Below are positions 34,004 through 43,631 of a stretch of 64,000 bases of DNA, piece after piece (position 1 is the first letter of the stretch; the number at the start of each line of letters is the position of its first letter). The DNA lies in contig JBEKGS010000009.1 in assembly GCA_050012675.1 (NCBI GenBank), positions 16,211 through 80,210 on the forward strand, given 5' to 3'. Source of the DNA: Fen-455 sp050012675 (GTDB taxonomy: Bacteria; Actinomycetota; Acidimicrobiia; Acidimicrobiales; Bog-793). A model generated the notes under the pieces. It saw only the letters and a program-made list of their open reading frames with translations. It did no database searches and was not told where the DNA came from. The position numbers and the translations under genes were made by a program.

Positions 34004-34577
34004 GGGTCGCCGATCCCGCGGCTTTTCAGCCGGCTGATGGGACACCGGTCGGGCTCTTTGTCTCGCGATTCCACGACGGCGCTGGACCAGAGGGTGGCTG
34101 GGCCGTCCGGGACGGCTTGCAGGCTCCGGGAAGGACTGCGTGCAGGTCTGTGACAAGGCAATCCGCGATCAGATGGCGCAGAGGCCTCGAGGCCGAGTGC
34201 GCCAGTCGACTCACCGCCGCAGGGCATGACGAGATCCCTCCCGGACGCGCTGACATCGGACGGTTGTGCTCGCTCGTCTCGAGGCGAAGACGCCGATCGG
34301 GTCTGAAGCCCAGCTGCGATTGTGTCCATCAGGCGGCCGAACACGTCGTGACCGGCTCCCGCTCAAGGCGACCGAAGTTCGTTTCCTCGTCGCCCCGACA
34401 CGATGGGAAGGGCGCCTCGGCGTGTGGGCGGCGAAAATGCCCGAGCCGGTGGACGCGCCTGAACCGGCAACCGCGTCGACTGCGAACAACCAGCCGGCGC
34501 TCCTCGGGCTCTCGGGTCTCGGCGGCCAGCATCACGGAGGCCCGCTGCCCGAGACGGCTAGAACGCGCCGGTCAAGC
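34004..34577. other. Intergenic region, no gene recognised
   Basis: These 574 bases between the Phd-RelE fusion and the end of the prolyl-oligopeptidase gene contain several short open frames on both strands. None shows a domain or good start signals. No tRNA cloverleaf or T-arm (GGTTCGA type) was found. Confidence 0.4.
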
Positions 34578-36485
34578 TCAGTGATCGATTGCGCAGTGGG
34601 ACGAGAGCCACGCCAACACTCGGGACCAGTAGTCGGCGAGGTGCGCGGTCTCGGTGATCTGGTGGCCCTCTCGGGGGTAGATGACCATTTCCACCTCGGC
34701 GCCAGCGGCCGTGAGGGCTCCGTACAGCTCGTGGGCCTGGGCGACGGGTACGCAGCTGTCGTTCGCGCCGTGCAGTATGAGCGTGGGCGCCACCGCGCCG
34801 CTGCACCGGTAGACGGCCGATCGCTCCACGTAAAGTCGCTGGGCGACAGCCGCTGAAGGCGGCCCACCGAGGAGCAGATCGTAGAAGGGGGCGTTGTTGC
34901 AGGTGTGACGGCAGCTCGTAAGGTCGGACATGCCGGCTCCGACGACAGCGCAGGCAACCGGTCGCGTCACGGCAGCCAGAGCCGAGAGATAACCCCCGTA
35001 GCTCGAGCCCATGACCGCTGGCGCCTGTCTGGGCACTCGCCTGGACGACATCAGAAATTCCGCCCCTGCTAACACGTCTTCGAGCTCAGCACCGCCTGGG
35101 TCGCCATGGTTCGCCTTCGCGAACTCGCCGCCACGGCCCGGGCCGCCTCGCTGGTTCGCCAACAGCACGCAGTAGCCCGCTTCGAGCAACCGATTGGCGT
35201 GATGGGGATCGAAGCTGTGGTGATGAGCGAGGCTCGGTCCGCCGTGGATGAGCACGACGAGTGATCCGGCGTGCGCGCAACCCGCGCCAGGGCGGGAGGC
35301 GTCGGACTGCAGGAAAAGGCCCTGAATGTTTATTCCCCCCGGTCCTTGCCACGAGACCTCCTCGACCGAGAGGCCGCTTGGTACGGCACCGCTGCCTTCG
35401 ACCCAGGGCTCGAAACGCCCGCCGGCACGGAGCACGGCGACCTGGCGGGGGGTGCGCTCGTCCGAGCGACAGGTCACTATCGTCTCCCCATCCTCCGAGA
35501 CGACGAGCGACGGCCGCGATGGCGAGTTCATGAGGGAGGCCGCCACGTGAGTGGCGCTCTCTGTCTGAACAGGCACCCCGCTCTCGTCAAAAGAGACGGT
35601 TCCAAACGAGGTGCCCAGGTTCTTCCAACCGGCAAAGTGAAGGTGACCGCGTCCGTCGAACTCGACATAGGTGACATCGGCACCGAGGTTCGCCAAACGA
35701 TGCTGGACGACGCCGTCGGCGGTGAGGATGACGACCTCGCCGGCGACTAGTCCGCGGTCACTTGCCCAGCCCTCGACAAAGGCGACGCGACCTGACACGG
35801 GGTCAGCCGCCAGACCCATGACCTGCCAATTGGGTCGATAGAGAACCTCGACGCTCCCCGAGGCATGGTCCAAGCGCCCGATCCAGGCCGAATACCAGGC
35901 GGCTTCGCCTGACCCTGACGAACAGACGCATATGGTGACGTCGGGATCAAGCGGGGCGATCTCCCAGATAGAGAGCTCCGGTGATGTGACCGCCCACGCC
36001 CCTTGGCCTTCGATGTCCAACTGCCAGAGCCGCTGGCCTCTCCCAGGACTCGTCACGAAGGGATCGGCATGCGACTGTTCCCGCCGCGTGCCTGAGGTCA
36101 GCGAGTCACTGTCGGACCCAGGTTCGGCCACGACCGCCAGCACCGCCTTCCCGTCTGCGCGCCAGGCGACCTGTTGCGCAGAGCCCGCAAGCGTGCCCAA
36201 TCGAACCGAGGGTGCGTCGTCTCCGACCAGGCTGAAGATCCCGATTGTCGTTGTCTCTTCCTCGACAAAGGCGACGGCCAACCGCCCTCCCTCACGGTCA
36301 AGGGCCGGCGGCGCGCTCGGCACCAGCTCGCTCAAGCGCTCCGGTGTCTCGCCGATCCGTCCCCAATAGAGGCCTTCGTCTCCGTTCGGTCCGGCACCGT
36401 ATGGAGGCATCCGCACAAAGCCGGCGCTCGACCCGTCCGGAGCGACCACCGGCCACTGCGGTATGCCCTGGAGCGCTTCGCTCAT
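34578..36485 (-). CDS. S9-family prolyl oligopeptidase-like serine peptidase
   Basis: A 635-residue protein, probably cytoplasmic (no signal peptide). The N-terminal about 370 residues are a beta-propeller-like domain (QLDIEGQGAWAVTSPELS, repeated WR/AW-AD motifs). The C-terminal alpha/beta-hydrolase has LVVLIHGGPSLAHH, nucleophile Ser in VMGSSYGGYLSAL, Asp in HGANDSCVPVAQAHE and His in YPREGHQ. S9 enzymes cut short peptides, often after proline. It lies 477 bp downstream of an oligopeptide importer operon on the same strand and near hydroxyproline catabolic genes, which suggests trimming of imported Pro/Hyp-rich peptides. Confidence 0.87.
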   Translation of the reverse strand: MSEALQGIPQWPVVAPDGSSAGFVRMPPYGAGPNGDEGLYWGRIGETPERLSELVPSAPPALDREGGRLAVAFVEEETTTIGIFSLVGDDAPSVRLGTLAGSAQQVAWRADGKAVLAVVAEPGSDSDSLTSGTRREQSHADPFVTSPGRGQRLWQLDIEGQGAWAVTSPELSIWEIAPLDPDVTICVCSSGSGEAAWYSAWIGRLDHASGSVEVLYRPNWQVMGLAADPVSGRVAFVEGWASDRGLVAGEVVILTADGVVQHRLANLGADVTYVEFDGRGHLHFAGWKNLGTSFGTVSFDESGVPVQTESATHVAASLMNSPSRPSLVVSEDGETIVTCRSDERTPRQVAVLRAGGRFEPWVEGSGAVPSGLSVEEVSWQGPGGINIQGLFLQSDASRPGAGCAHAGSLVVLIHGGPSLAHHHSFDPHHANRLLEAGYCVLLANQRGGPGRGGEFAKANHGDPGGAELEDVLAGAEFLMSSRRVPRQAPAVMGSSYGGYLSALAAVTRPVACAVVGAGMSDLTSCRHTCNNAPFYDLLLGGPPSAAVAQRLYVERSAVYRCSGAVAPTLILHGANDSCVPVAQAHELYGALTAAGAEVEMVIYPREGHQITETAHLADYWSRVLAWLSSHCAIDH

Positions 36486-36962
36486 TTCATCACCACTCCC
36501 GGTTGTGAACGTTGGTGCAATGCGGTCGTGGCCACCGCAGCGACGGCACCTCGGTCGAGAACTTGTTTTGAGGACGGGGCTGGCGCCACGCCAGCCAGCG
36601 TTTGCACGCTCGAGGGGCTTTCACACCCGCTCATGATGATTGAGGACGTGCCCCGAGTTGGCGATCGACAATTGCCGGGAGTAGTCCAGCGTTCGGCTCG
36701 GACCTCGCGTCGCGCCATTGCGGCCAGGCGTGGACGGTTGTGGGTGCCCTTCGTCACGGCCGACCGCCACGAGCGACAGCCGCACCGGGCGTGAGCTCGA
36801 TCGGTGCGCAGCTTCGCGAGGTCGTCCGCCCGCTCGTCGGCGGGCGCGCTGGATGATGTCGGGCCCGAAAGGACTGTCCGTCGGGCGTCTGTTCCTATGG
36901 GACCGTTGAGCGCGATCGGGGTTCGCCTTCTCGGGAGCGCCTCCTGGCGTTGTCGGCCGGCG
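36486..36962. other. Intergenic region with an 8-bp inverted repeat
   Basis: No gene is recognised in these 477 bases. GGCTGGCG, CCA, CGCCAGCC at 36578-36596 forms a perfect 8-bp hairpin without a T-run. It could help end the importer operon transcript or sit in the leader of the peptidase gene. Confidence 0.35.
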
Positions 36963-37928
36963 TCAATGGAGCCTGACGCGCGGATCGAGGACGGCGTAGA
37001 CGACGTCAACGACGATGTTGGCGCTCACGACAGCCGCCGAGGCCACGATCACGACCCCGATGATCACCGGCAAGTCCTGGTTGGTGATCGCCTGCACCGC
37101 GGTATAGCCGAGGCCGGGGAGGCCGTACACGTTCTCGGTGATCACCGCGCCTCCGAGCAGCGAACCGACGTCGATTCCGAACTGCGTGACGACCGGTGTG
37201 AGCGCGGCGCGCAGGGCGTGGCGAAAGGTGATCCGCGTCTCGGAAAGCCCCTTCGCGCGCGCCGTACGGATGTAGTCCTCGCCGAGGACGTCGAGCATCG
37301 AGGTTCGGGTGAGACGGGTGTAGGCGGCCGCGGAGACGAGGGCGAGGGTCAACCAGGGGAGTATCAGGCCGCGGAACCATTCGAAGAGGCTCTGGGTCGG
37401 CGAGGTGTAGCCCGAGCCGGGGAACCAACGCAGCCCGTGGACGGTGAGTTGGTAGTAGAACACCTCGATCATCAGCAGTCCGAGCACGAACGTCGGCATC
37501 GAGTAGAAGACAAGTGCGGTGAAGGTCGCCCCGCGGTCGAGCAACGAGCGCGGCCGAATCGCCGAGGCGACGCCGCTCAGCACGCCGAGCGTGAACCAGA
37601 TGATCGCGGCGCCTACGGCCAGTGAGAGGGTCACTGGGAATGCCTGGGCGATGATCGAGTTCACCGACTCGCCGTGGTAGTAGTCGTAACCGAGATTGCC
37701 CTGCAGGAGCTGTGACAGGAAATGTAAGTACTGCACGTACCACGGGCGGTTGAGGAGCAGTCGTCGGGCGATCAGGGCGACAGTCTGCGGCGGTGCCTCG
37801 CGCCCCGCGAGCACGCGCGCCACGTAGCCCGGCCCGGGCCCGACGTAGAAGATGAGATAGACGATGACGGTGACGCAGAACATGACGAGCGCGCCGAGAA
37901 GCAGGCGCCGGACGAGGAAACGGATCAC
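36963..37928 (-). CDS. Oligopeptide/dipeptide ABC transporter permease, DppB-like
   Basis: A 321-residue membrane protein opening IRFLVRRLLLGALVMFCVTVIVYLIF, the standard DppB/OppB first helix. The inner-membrane EAA-type loop RTARAKGLSETRITFRHALRAAL is typical. The GTG start overlaps the DppC-like stop (GTGA). It is the last gene of the operon SBP, ATPase D, ATPase F, permease C, permease B, an order that places the permeases last. Confidence 0.92.
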   Translation of the reverse strand: MIRFLVRRLLLGALVMFCVTVIVYLIFYVGPGPGYVARVLAGREAPPQTVALIARRLLLNRPWYVQYLHFLSQLLQGNLGYDYYHGESVNSIIAQAFPVTLSLAVGAAIIWFTLGVLSGVASAIRPRSLLDRGATFTALVFYSMPTFVLGLLMIEVFYYQLTVHGLRWFPGSGYTSPTQSLFEWFRGLILPWLTLALVSAAAYTRLTRTSMLDVLGEDYIRTARAKGLSETRITFRHALRAALTPVVTQFGIDVGSLLGGAVITENVYGLPGLGYTAVQAITNQDLPVIIGVVIVASAAVVSANIVVDVVYAVLDPRVRLH

Positions 37929-38920
37929 GCCCGGGTCCCGGTCGAGCGGGGGTCGAACGCGTCGCGGATTCCGTCACCGAGGATGTTGAACGCCAGTGTC
38001 GTGATGATGAGGGCGAGGCACGGGAACACGAGGAACCACCAGGCTTCCTGGTAGTACTGCTGGGCTTCCGCGATCATCGAACCCCAGTCCGCGGTCGGAG
38101 GCGGGACCCCGACGCCGAGAAACGACAGCGAGGCCTCCGAGACGATGCTCAGCGGGATGAGCAGCGTGGCGTAGATGATGATCGGCGCGAGCACGTTCGG
38201 CAGGACGTCGATGACGATGATCCGCCACGAGCCGGCCCCGAGAGAACGCGCCGCCTCGATGTACTCCTTCTCCCGGATCGCGAGCACCTGGCCGCGCACG
38301 ATGCGCGCGACGGTTGCCCAGCTGAACGTGCCGATCACGATCACGACTATCCCGATCCCCTGCTGGAGCACGATCGGCCCGATGTGAAGTGGTGTCACCG
38401 AGACGACCGAGGCGAGCGAGATGGCAAAGAGCAGGAACGGGATCGACAGCATGACGTCGACGACGCGGGCAAGCACCGTGTCGACGACGCGGCCGAAGTA
38501 GCCGGCCGCGAGGCCGACGAGAGCCCCGATGGCCACGGCGAGGAGCGTGGCGAGAACCCCGACAAGCAGCGACACCTGCGCTCCGTAGGCCACGCGCACG
38601 AGGACGTCGCGGCCGAGGTCGTCGGTGCCGAAGAGGAACGAGAACGTCGGTGCCTTCGGCAGGCCGTCGATGGTCGTACCGATGGGTGGCGGGTACTGGA
38701 CGTCCGGACCATGGCCGATGAGCGCCGCGATCACCGGCGCCAGCACCGCGATGAGGGCGATCATCACCACTACACCGAGCGCGATCATCGCCGCCCGGTC
38801 ACGACGCAACTTCGCGAAACCGAGCCGCCACGGGCTCCTGCCCTGGATCACGTCCGCCTGCTCGGTCTCCAGTTCCCAGGGGTCGGGGGCACCCGGGACT
38901 GGCATGTTGCGGAGCCTCAC
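37925..38920 (-). CDS. Oligopeptide/dipeptide ABC transporter permease, DppC-like
   Basis: A 331-residue membrane protein. The N-terminal OppC segment RLGFAKLRRDRAAMIALGVVVM is followed by FLFGTDDLGRDVLVRVAYGAQVSLLVG, a DppC hallmark. The EAA loop is REKEYIEAARSLGAGSWRIIVIDVLPN. The GTG at 38920, overlapping the ATPase stop by 4 bp, was preferred; an ATG five codons on is also possible. It pairs with the DppB-like subunit. Confidence 0.92.
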   Translation of the reverse strand: MRLRNMPVPGAPDPWELETEQADVIQGRSPWRLGFAKLRRDRAAMIALGVVVMIALIAVLAPVIAALIGHGPDVQYPPPIGTTIDGLPKAPTFSFLFGTDDLGRDVLVRVAYGAQVSLLVGVLATLLAVAIGALVGLAAGYFGRVVDTVLARVVDVMLSIPFLLFAISLASVVSVTPLHIGPIVLQQGIGIVVIVIGTFSWATVARIVRGQVLAIREKEYIEAARSLGAGSWRIIVIDVLPNVLAPIIIYATLLIPLSIVSEASLSFLGVGVPPPTADWGSMIAEAQQYYQEAWWFLVFPCLALIITTLAFNILGDGIRDAFDPRSTGTRA

Positions 38921-39972
38921 GGGAGCGGACCCTCGAGACGGGCCGGCTCGGTGCGGGTGAAGACCTCCCCATCGGCGAGGGGGTAGAAGCAGGCAGTCGT
39001 GTGCTGGGGTGGGTCGGCAAGGCGCGGTTCGAGCGCCGGTACCGCAGCCGAGCAGTCGGGACGGACCCGGGGGCAGCGCGAGCTGAACCGGCAGCCCGCC
39101 GGAGGGTGGATCGGCGAGGGCAGGTCGCCGACGAGAACGATCCGCTCCCGACGGTCCGCGAAGTCTGGATCCGGAACGGTCGCCGCGGAGAGCAGCGCCG
39201 CGCTGTACGGATGGCGTGGGGCCCGGTAGAAGTCGTCCGACGCCGCCTGTTCGAGCACCTTGCCCAGGTACATCACCGCGATCCGGTTGCTGACATTGCG
39301 TACGACGGACAGGTCGTGGGCGATGAACACGTAGGTCAGGTTGAATTCCTCTTGCAGGTCGACGAGCAGATTGAGGATCTGCGCCTGGATGCTCACGTCG
39401 AGAGCCGAGACGGGCTCGTCGCAGATGATCAGCTTGGGGCGCAGCGCGAGAGCACGAGCCACGCCGATTCGCTGACGCTGGCCTCCGGAGAACTCGGCGG
39501 GGAAGCGGTTGAAATGCTCCGGGTTCAGCCCGACGAGCTCCATCAGCTCCTGCACCTGGCGCTTGCGTTCGGCCCCGGAGCCCTTCGTGTGAATGGCGAG
39601 CGGGTCGCCGATGATCGACCCGACCCTCCGACGCGGGTTGAGGGCGCCGAAGGGATCCTGGAAGATCATCTGCATCTCGCGGCGTACCGGTCGCAGACGG
39701 CGCTGGGAGAGCGCCGTGATGTCCGTGCCGTCGAAGACGATACTTCCAGCGGTCACCTCCTGGAGGCGGAGGATGCACCTTGCCAGGGTCGACTTGCCCG
39801 ACCCCGACTCGCCGACGATGCCAAGGGTCTCGCCGCGGCGTACCTCGAGGCTCACACCGTCGATCGCGTGCACGACCTCCCGCTCACCGCGGTGCCGACG
39901 CGCGCCGCGCACGGGGAAGTGCTTCACCACATCGTCGAGTCGGACGAGCACGTCGCCCGGGACCGCACTCAT
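38917..39972 (-). CDS. Oligopeptide ABC transporter ATP-binding protein, DppF/OppF-like
   Basis: A 351-residue ATPase. Walker A is GESGSGKSTLARCILRL, the Q-loop MQMIFQDPFGALNPRRR, the signature FSGGQRQRIGVARALAL, Walker B LIICDEPVSALDVS and the switch His is in FIAHDLSVVRN. The C-terminal oligo_HPY region has RHPYSAALL and SRCPRVRPDC, likely cluster-binding Cys. The ATG overlaps the DppD-like stop by 4 bp. Confidence 0.93.
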   Translation of the reverse strand: MSAVPGDVLVRLDDVVKHFPVRGARRHRGEREVVHAIDGVSLEVRRGETLGIVGESGSGKSTLARCILRLQEVTAGSIVFDGTDITALSQRRLRPVRREMQMIFQDPFGALNPRRRVGSIIGDPLAIHTKGSGAERKRQVQELMELVGLNPEHFNRFPAEFSGGQRQRIGVARALALRPKLIICDEPVSALDVSIQAQILNLLVDLQEEFNLTYVFIAHDLSVVRNVSNRIAVMYLGKVLEQAASDDFYRAPRHPYSAALLSAATVPDPDFADRRERIVLVGDLPSPIHPPAGCRFSSRCPRVRPDCSAAVPALEPRLADPPQHTTACFYPLADGEVFTRTEPARLEGPLP

Positions 39973-41003
39973 CCCCGTTCCCCCGTCGCAATGTCGCCCG
40001 CCGGTGCGACCAGCGCGGAAGTGGCGCCCGCGGGCCGGTCCTGCAACCAACAGGCCGAGAAATGCGCGTCGTGCCCCTCGACAGGGGCAAGCGGCGGGCG
40101 CTCGAGGCGGCAGCGCGGCAGGCGCTCGGAGCAGCGCGGACCGAAGGGGCACCCTTCGCCGAGTGAGATGAGGCTCGGCGGCTGTCCCGGGATCGAGCTC
40201 AGCCGCCGCCGCCCGCCCTGGAAGGTTGGCACCGACCTGAGCAGTCCCGCGGTGTAGGGGTGGTGGTAGTCGTAGAAGAGCTCCCGCCGCTCGGCCTGCT
40301 CCATCACCGAGCCGGCGTACATCACGATGACCTCGTCGGCGACCTCGGCGATCACGCCGAGGTCGTGGGTGATGAGGATGATCGCCGTGCCGAACTCATC
40401 CTGCATGCGCTGGATCACTCCGAGGATCTGCGCCTGCACCGTGACATCGAGGGCCGTCGTCGGCTCGTCGGCGATGAGCAGAGCGGGGTTGAGGGCCATC
40501 GCCATCGCGATCATCACACGCTGGCGCATCCCGCCCGAGAACTGATGCGGGTAGTCGTCGATGCGCCGCGCCGGCTCGGGGATGCCGACCAGCCCCAACA
40601 GCTCGATCACCCGGGCTCGCGCCTCACGCTTGCTGATCGTCTTGTCGTGCTCGCGGAGCAGCTCGACGACCTGCCAACCGACGCGGTAGAACGGGTGAAG
40701 GCTCGAGAGCGGGTCCTGGAAGACCATGCCGATGCGGGCGCCGCGAATCGAACGCAGCTGGGCGGAAGTCATCGTCAGCAGGCTCGAGCCCTCGAACAGC
40801 GCCTCACCGCTCACCTGAACGCTCGCGCCCCGCGTCAGTCCGACGATCGTCTGCACCGAGACGCTCTTGCCAGACCCGGACTCGCCCACGATGCCGAGGG
40901 TCCGTCCACGTTCGACGCTGAACGACAGATCTCGCACGGCCCGCACCAGACCATCCGGGGTGCCGAACGACACCGAGAGCCGGTTCACCTCGAGCATGGC
41001 CAC
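39969..41003 (-). CDS. Oligopeptide ABC transporter ATP-binding protein, DppD/OppD-like
   Basis: A 344-residue ATPase. Walker A is GESGSGKSVSVQTIVGL, the Q-loop GMVFQDPLSSLHPFYRVG, the signature FSGGMRQRVMIAMAMAL, Walker B LLIADEPTTALDVT and H-loop ITHDLGVIAEVAD. The oligo_HPY end has HHPYTAGLLRSVP and CPFGPRCSERLPRCR. The GTG at 41003 is preceded by AGGA at seven bases; an ATG two codons later is less well spaced. A stem-loop separates it from the substrate-binding protein gene. Confidence 0.93.
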   Translation of the reverse strand: MAMLEVNRLSVSFGTPDGLVRAVRDLSFSVERGRTLGIVGESGSGKSVSVQTIVGLTRGASVQVSGEALFEGSSLLTMTSAQLRSIRGARIGMVFQDPLSSLHPFYRVGWQVVELLREHDKTISKREARARVIELLGLVGIPEPARRIDDYPHQFSGGMRQRVMIAMAMALNPALLIADEPTTALDVTVQAQILGVIQRMQDEFGTAIILITHDLGVIAEVADEVIVMYAGSVMEQAERRELFYDYHHPYTAGLLRSVPTFQGGRRRLSSIPGQPPSLISLGEGCPFGPRCSERLPRCRLERPPLAPVEGHDAHFSACWLQDRPAGATSALVAPAGDIATGERG

Positions 41004-41037
41004 GGCTTCATCCTGTCATTCGGTACCGGCTCCGTAC

Positions 41038-41085
41038 GAACCGGCCCGTACCGGGCGGGACGCTCCGCCAGGCACGGGCCGGTTC
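41038..41085 (-). terminator. Intercistronic stem-loop after the substrate-binding protein gene
   Basis: A 12-bp perfect inverted repeat (GAACCGGCCCGT at 41038-41049 and ACGGGCCGGTTC at 41074-41085) encloses a second small stem (GGCGG/CCGCC). It lies between the substrate-binding protein gene and the first ATPase gene. There is no T-run, so it most likely causes partial termination or protects the upstream message from 3' decay, keeping the binding protein in excess (known for ABC importers; inferred here). Confidence 0.6.
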
Positions 41086-41099
41086 TACTCAGAACGAGG

Positions 41100-42884
41100 T
41101 CAGGCGTTCTGACGATCGTTCGGCGACAGCCAGACGTTCGTCGGGTCGATCCCCTGGATCCAGGACAAGTACACCGCACCGTGCACCTGGGTCGGGTGGA
41201 ACGTGGCGAACAACGGTGAGTTGATCATGTAGACAGCCGCGTCCTCCATGACCTGGTGGTCGGCCTTCGCCCAGAGCGAGTTCGCCGCCGCAGTGGTCGG
41301 CGCGACGAGCGCTTTGGCGATCAACGAGTTGACGACCGGATCGCTCTCGAAGCCGAAGTTGTCGCCGATCGGCGGGATGGCCGACGTCTGGTACTGGTCG
41401 ATCAGGAACGATGCGGCGTTGTTGCCGTACCAGTCCGGGTACCACTGACCGAAGCCGAAGTCCCAGACCCCCTGCTCGCCGGGGCCAGGCGTCTCGTAGT
41501 ACTTGACGTAGATGTCCGCAGAGGGCACGCCCTCTCCTGTGACGGTGATCCCGACCGCGGAGAGCTCGTACTGGATCGTCTGGAACATCTTCACCTGCAC
41601 CGGATTGTTGATCTGGTAGAGGAACTTGAAGGTGTAGTGCTTGCCGCCGAGCAGCGCCTTGGCCTTAGCGGGGTTGTAAGGGTAGAGGTCGAAGTTCGAC
41701 GTTCCGGGAACACCCGGAGGCAGCAATTGCGTCAGCGGCGGGCTCACGACCGGGCCGCCGGCGTCGGTGACGAGCGCCGCACGGTCCAGGGCGTAGGAGA
41801 TCGCCCTGCGGACGTTGACGTTCTGCATCGCCTTGTTGAGGTTGGGGTCTTTCTGGTTGAAGATGACGAACGGGTCTTGGCCCTGGGTGAGGCCGAGGAT
41901 CACGCCCGGGTTGTGGGCGGCGAGCAGCGCCGGCAGCTGGGCCGGCGGGATCGGGGTGTCACCCCATTCGAGGTCGGCGTTCGGCGAGTTCGTCTGCAGC
42001 TGCTGCTGCACGCTCGTCGCGCTGTCCGTCTCGACCACCTTGATCTCGTCTACATAGGCCTTGCTGATCGGGTCGAGCGACGCCTTCCAGACCGGGTTCC
42101 GGACGAAGGTGATGCTCCGCGTCGGAACGTAGGACTGCACCTCGTACGGACCGTCGGAAATGGTGTGCTGAGCCAAGGCAGCACTGGCCGGCAGGTAATT
42201 CAGCGTCTCGATCGGGGCGGGGGTGAAGGCCGCCATCGCGAGCAGGTTGGTGAAGTAGCTTTCCGGGTGCACGAGCTTGAAGCTGATCTGCAAAGGGTTC
42301 GACGGGTTGAGGATGACGCCCGGGATCGAGTGCGTCGCGAGGAACTGCTTTATCGCCGGCACCGTCGGCTTCACCTTCTCGAACGCGCTGCAGAACGCCG
42401 GCATGCCTTCGATGAGGCCCTCGTAGTCCGCCACACCGCCGAAAGGCTCAGCGGGATTGCACGTCCGCTCGAGGCCGCGCCGTGCGTCCGCGGCGGTCAC
42501 CTGACGCGGTGGAGTCGTGTTCCACTCCGCGCCCTTGCGGATCGTGAGCGTGTACAGGGTGCCGCCATCGGTCACCGTCGGCATCGCGGTCGCGAGTTGC
42601 GGCACGACGTCGAGAGTCTTGCCCGGGACGGCAGGGTAGGCGAGGAGAGTCTCGGTCCAGATGCGGACACCGAGGTACCCGACGGTGTAATAGGTGATGT
42701 TCGGGTCGAAATAGTCGACGTCGCCGGTGCCGAGCATGTAGAGGACGCCCCCGTAGTGGGAGCTCGACCGTGGCGTCGTCGCCGAGCTGGCCTGCGGGAG
42801 TGCGGTGAAGCCGGCGAGCGAGATCGCCGCCGCCGAGAGCATTCCAAGCGCCATCACGCGCCGCCTATGGAACAATCGTGTCAT
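41100..42884 (-). CDS. Peptide ABC transporter substrate-binding protein, family 5
   Basis: A 594-residue exported binding protein. The N-terminus RRRVMALGMLSAAAISLAGF is a Sec-type signal peptide; no lipobox Cys is seen, so it may stay soluble or anchored otherwise. The mature part is family 5 (DppA/OppA): GTGDVDYFDPNITYY, YTLTIRKGAEWNTTPPRQVTAAD, ISYALDRAALVTDAGG and YPYNPAKAKALLGG. The ATG at 42884 with GGGAGG nine bases upstream was chosen over an in-frame start 68 codons earlier. It binds an oligopeptide-like ligand; neighbouring genes suggest Pro/Hyp-containing peptides. Confidence 0.9.
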   Translation of the reverse strand: MTRLFHRRRVMALGMLSAAAISLAGFTALPQASSATTPRSSSHYGGVLYMLGTGDVDYFDPNITYYTVGYLGVRIWTETLLAYPAVPGKTLDVVPQLATAMPTVTDGGTLYTLTIRKGAEWNTTPPRQVTAADARRGLERTCNPAEPFGGVADYEGLIEGMPAFCSAFEKVKPTVPAIKQFLATHSIPGVILNPSNPLQISFKLVHPESYFTNLLAMAAFTPAPIETLNYLPASAALAQHTISDGPYEVQSYVPTRSITFVRNPVWKASLDPISKAYVDEIKVVETDSATSVQQQLQTNSPNADLEWGDTPIPPAQLPALLAAHNPGVILGLTQGQDPFVIFNQKDPNLNKAMQNVNVRRAISYALDRAALVTDAGGPVVSPPLTQLLPPGVPGTSNFDLYPYNPAKAKALLGGKHYTFKFLYQINNPVQVKMFQTIQYELSAVGITVTGEGVPSADIYVKYYETPGPGEQGVWDFGFGQWYPDWYGNNAASFLIDQYQTSAIPPIGDNFGFESDPVVNSLIAKALVAPTTAAANSLWAKADHQVMEDAAVYMINSPLFATFHPTQVHGAVYLSWIQGIDPTNVWLSPNDRQNA

Positions 42885-43631
42885 CGTGTTCAGCCTCCCA
42901 GTTCCCCTGTATTCATTGATCCATTGACGCGCGGCCTGGACCGTCACGGTGGTCGCCCGTCCCGTGGCTGCACCAAGAGCCCGCCGCCGCACTTCGCCGG
43001 TTAGAACCGAAATCGTACCCGTACTCGTAACAGGGCGCCCGATCCGTGAGCCATTCGTCCAGCCACCCTGGCTCCGTCGGGCTGGCACCTCCGTCGAAAG
43101 TGGGTCCTGTTGCGTTGTAGTTCCTCGGCCGGGACCTTGGGACGGGTCCCGCCGCCCGTCCGGGTGCGGTCGGCTCGTCCAAGTGCACCAGGGGGTACCT
43201 CACGATCAGCGAAAACCTGGACTGGCGGCCTTCGGTGCGCGGGGGAACGGTCGCTCTGGCGCGAGCGGCTGCAAGCTGTGCTCCAGGGTTTCCCCGTCGT
43301 GGCACCCGACCTGTCCAAGTTGACGGGAAGGATCTCGGGCGGCAAACAACGGTTCTGGGCCAGCGTGCGGGGAATGACGGCGAGCCCACCCTGGCCGGGA
43401 CCCCAAATGGTGGAGTCTGTGTACGATCTCGTTGTGCAAAAAGCGGCCGAGGGCGCGGCGGTCTCGTCAGACAGAACGTGACTTACGCCTTCGAGACCAC
43501 GAACCGGGCCCGCGTAATGCAGGAGGGCGGACAGGTGCCCTGCGGTCCGGGTCGAGAGCCGGCCGACGACCCGCGGGTCGCGCGGGCCATCTCGGCGTGC
43601 GGGCCGAGCGGCCGGGACAGACGCCTCAGGC
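42885..43631. other. Divergent control region between importer and hydroxyproline genes
   Basis: A 747-bp gap between divergently transcribed units. Open frames occur on both strands but none has a domain or matches its neighbours. No regulator gene is found here, although one would be expected for an inducible catabolic cluster. Any promoters of both operons must lie in this segment; I could not place -35/-10 pairs with confidence. Confidence 0.4.

Noticed and set aside
34004..34577. A tRNA gene in the gap after the Phd-RelE fusion
   Set aside because: No T-arm sequence or acceptor pairing was found on either strand.
36486..36962. A 175-codon minus-strand frame (36482-37009) in the gap
   Set aside because: It has no recognisable domain, weak start signals and Arg/Ser-rich composition.
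41256..43004. A 582-codon open frame on the plus strand
   Set aside because: It is antisense to the substrate-binding protein gene, rich in Arg and Val repeats typical of shadows.
42885..43631. A GntR-like regulator start around 43409
   Set aside because: Only some 20 residues resemble a regulator N-terminus and the frame stops at once.
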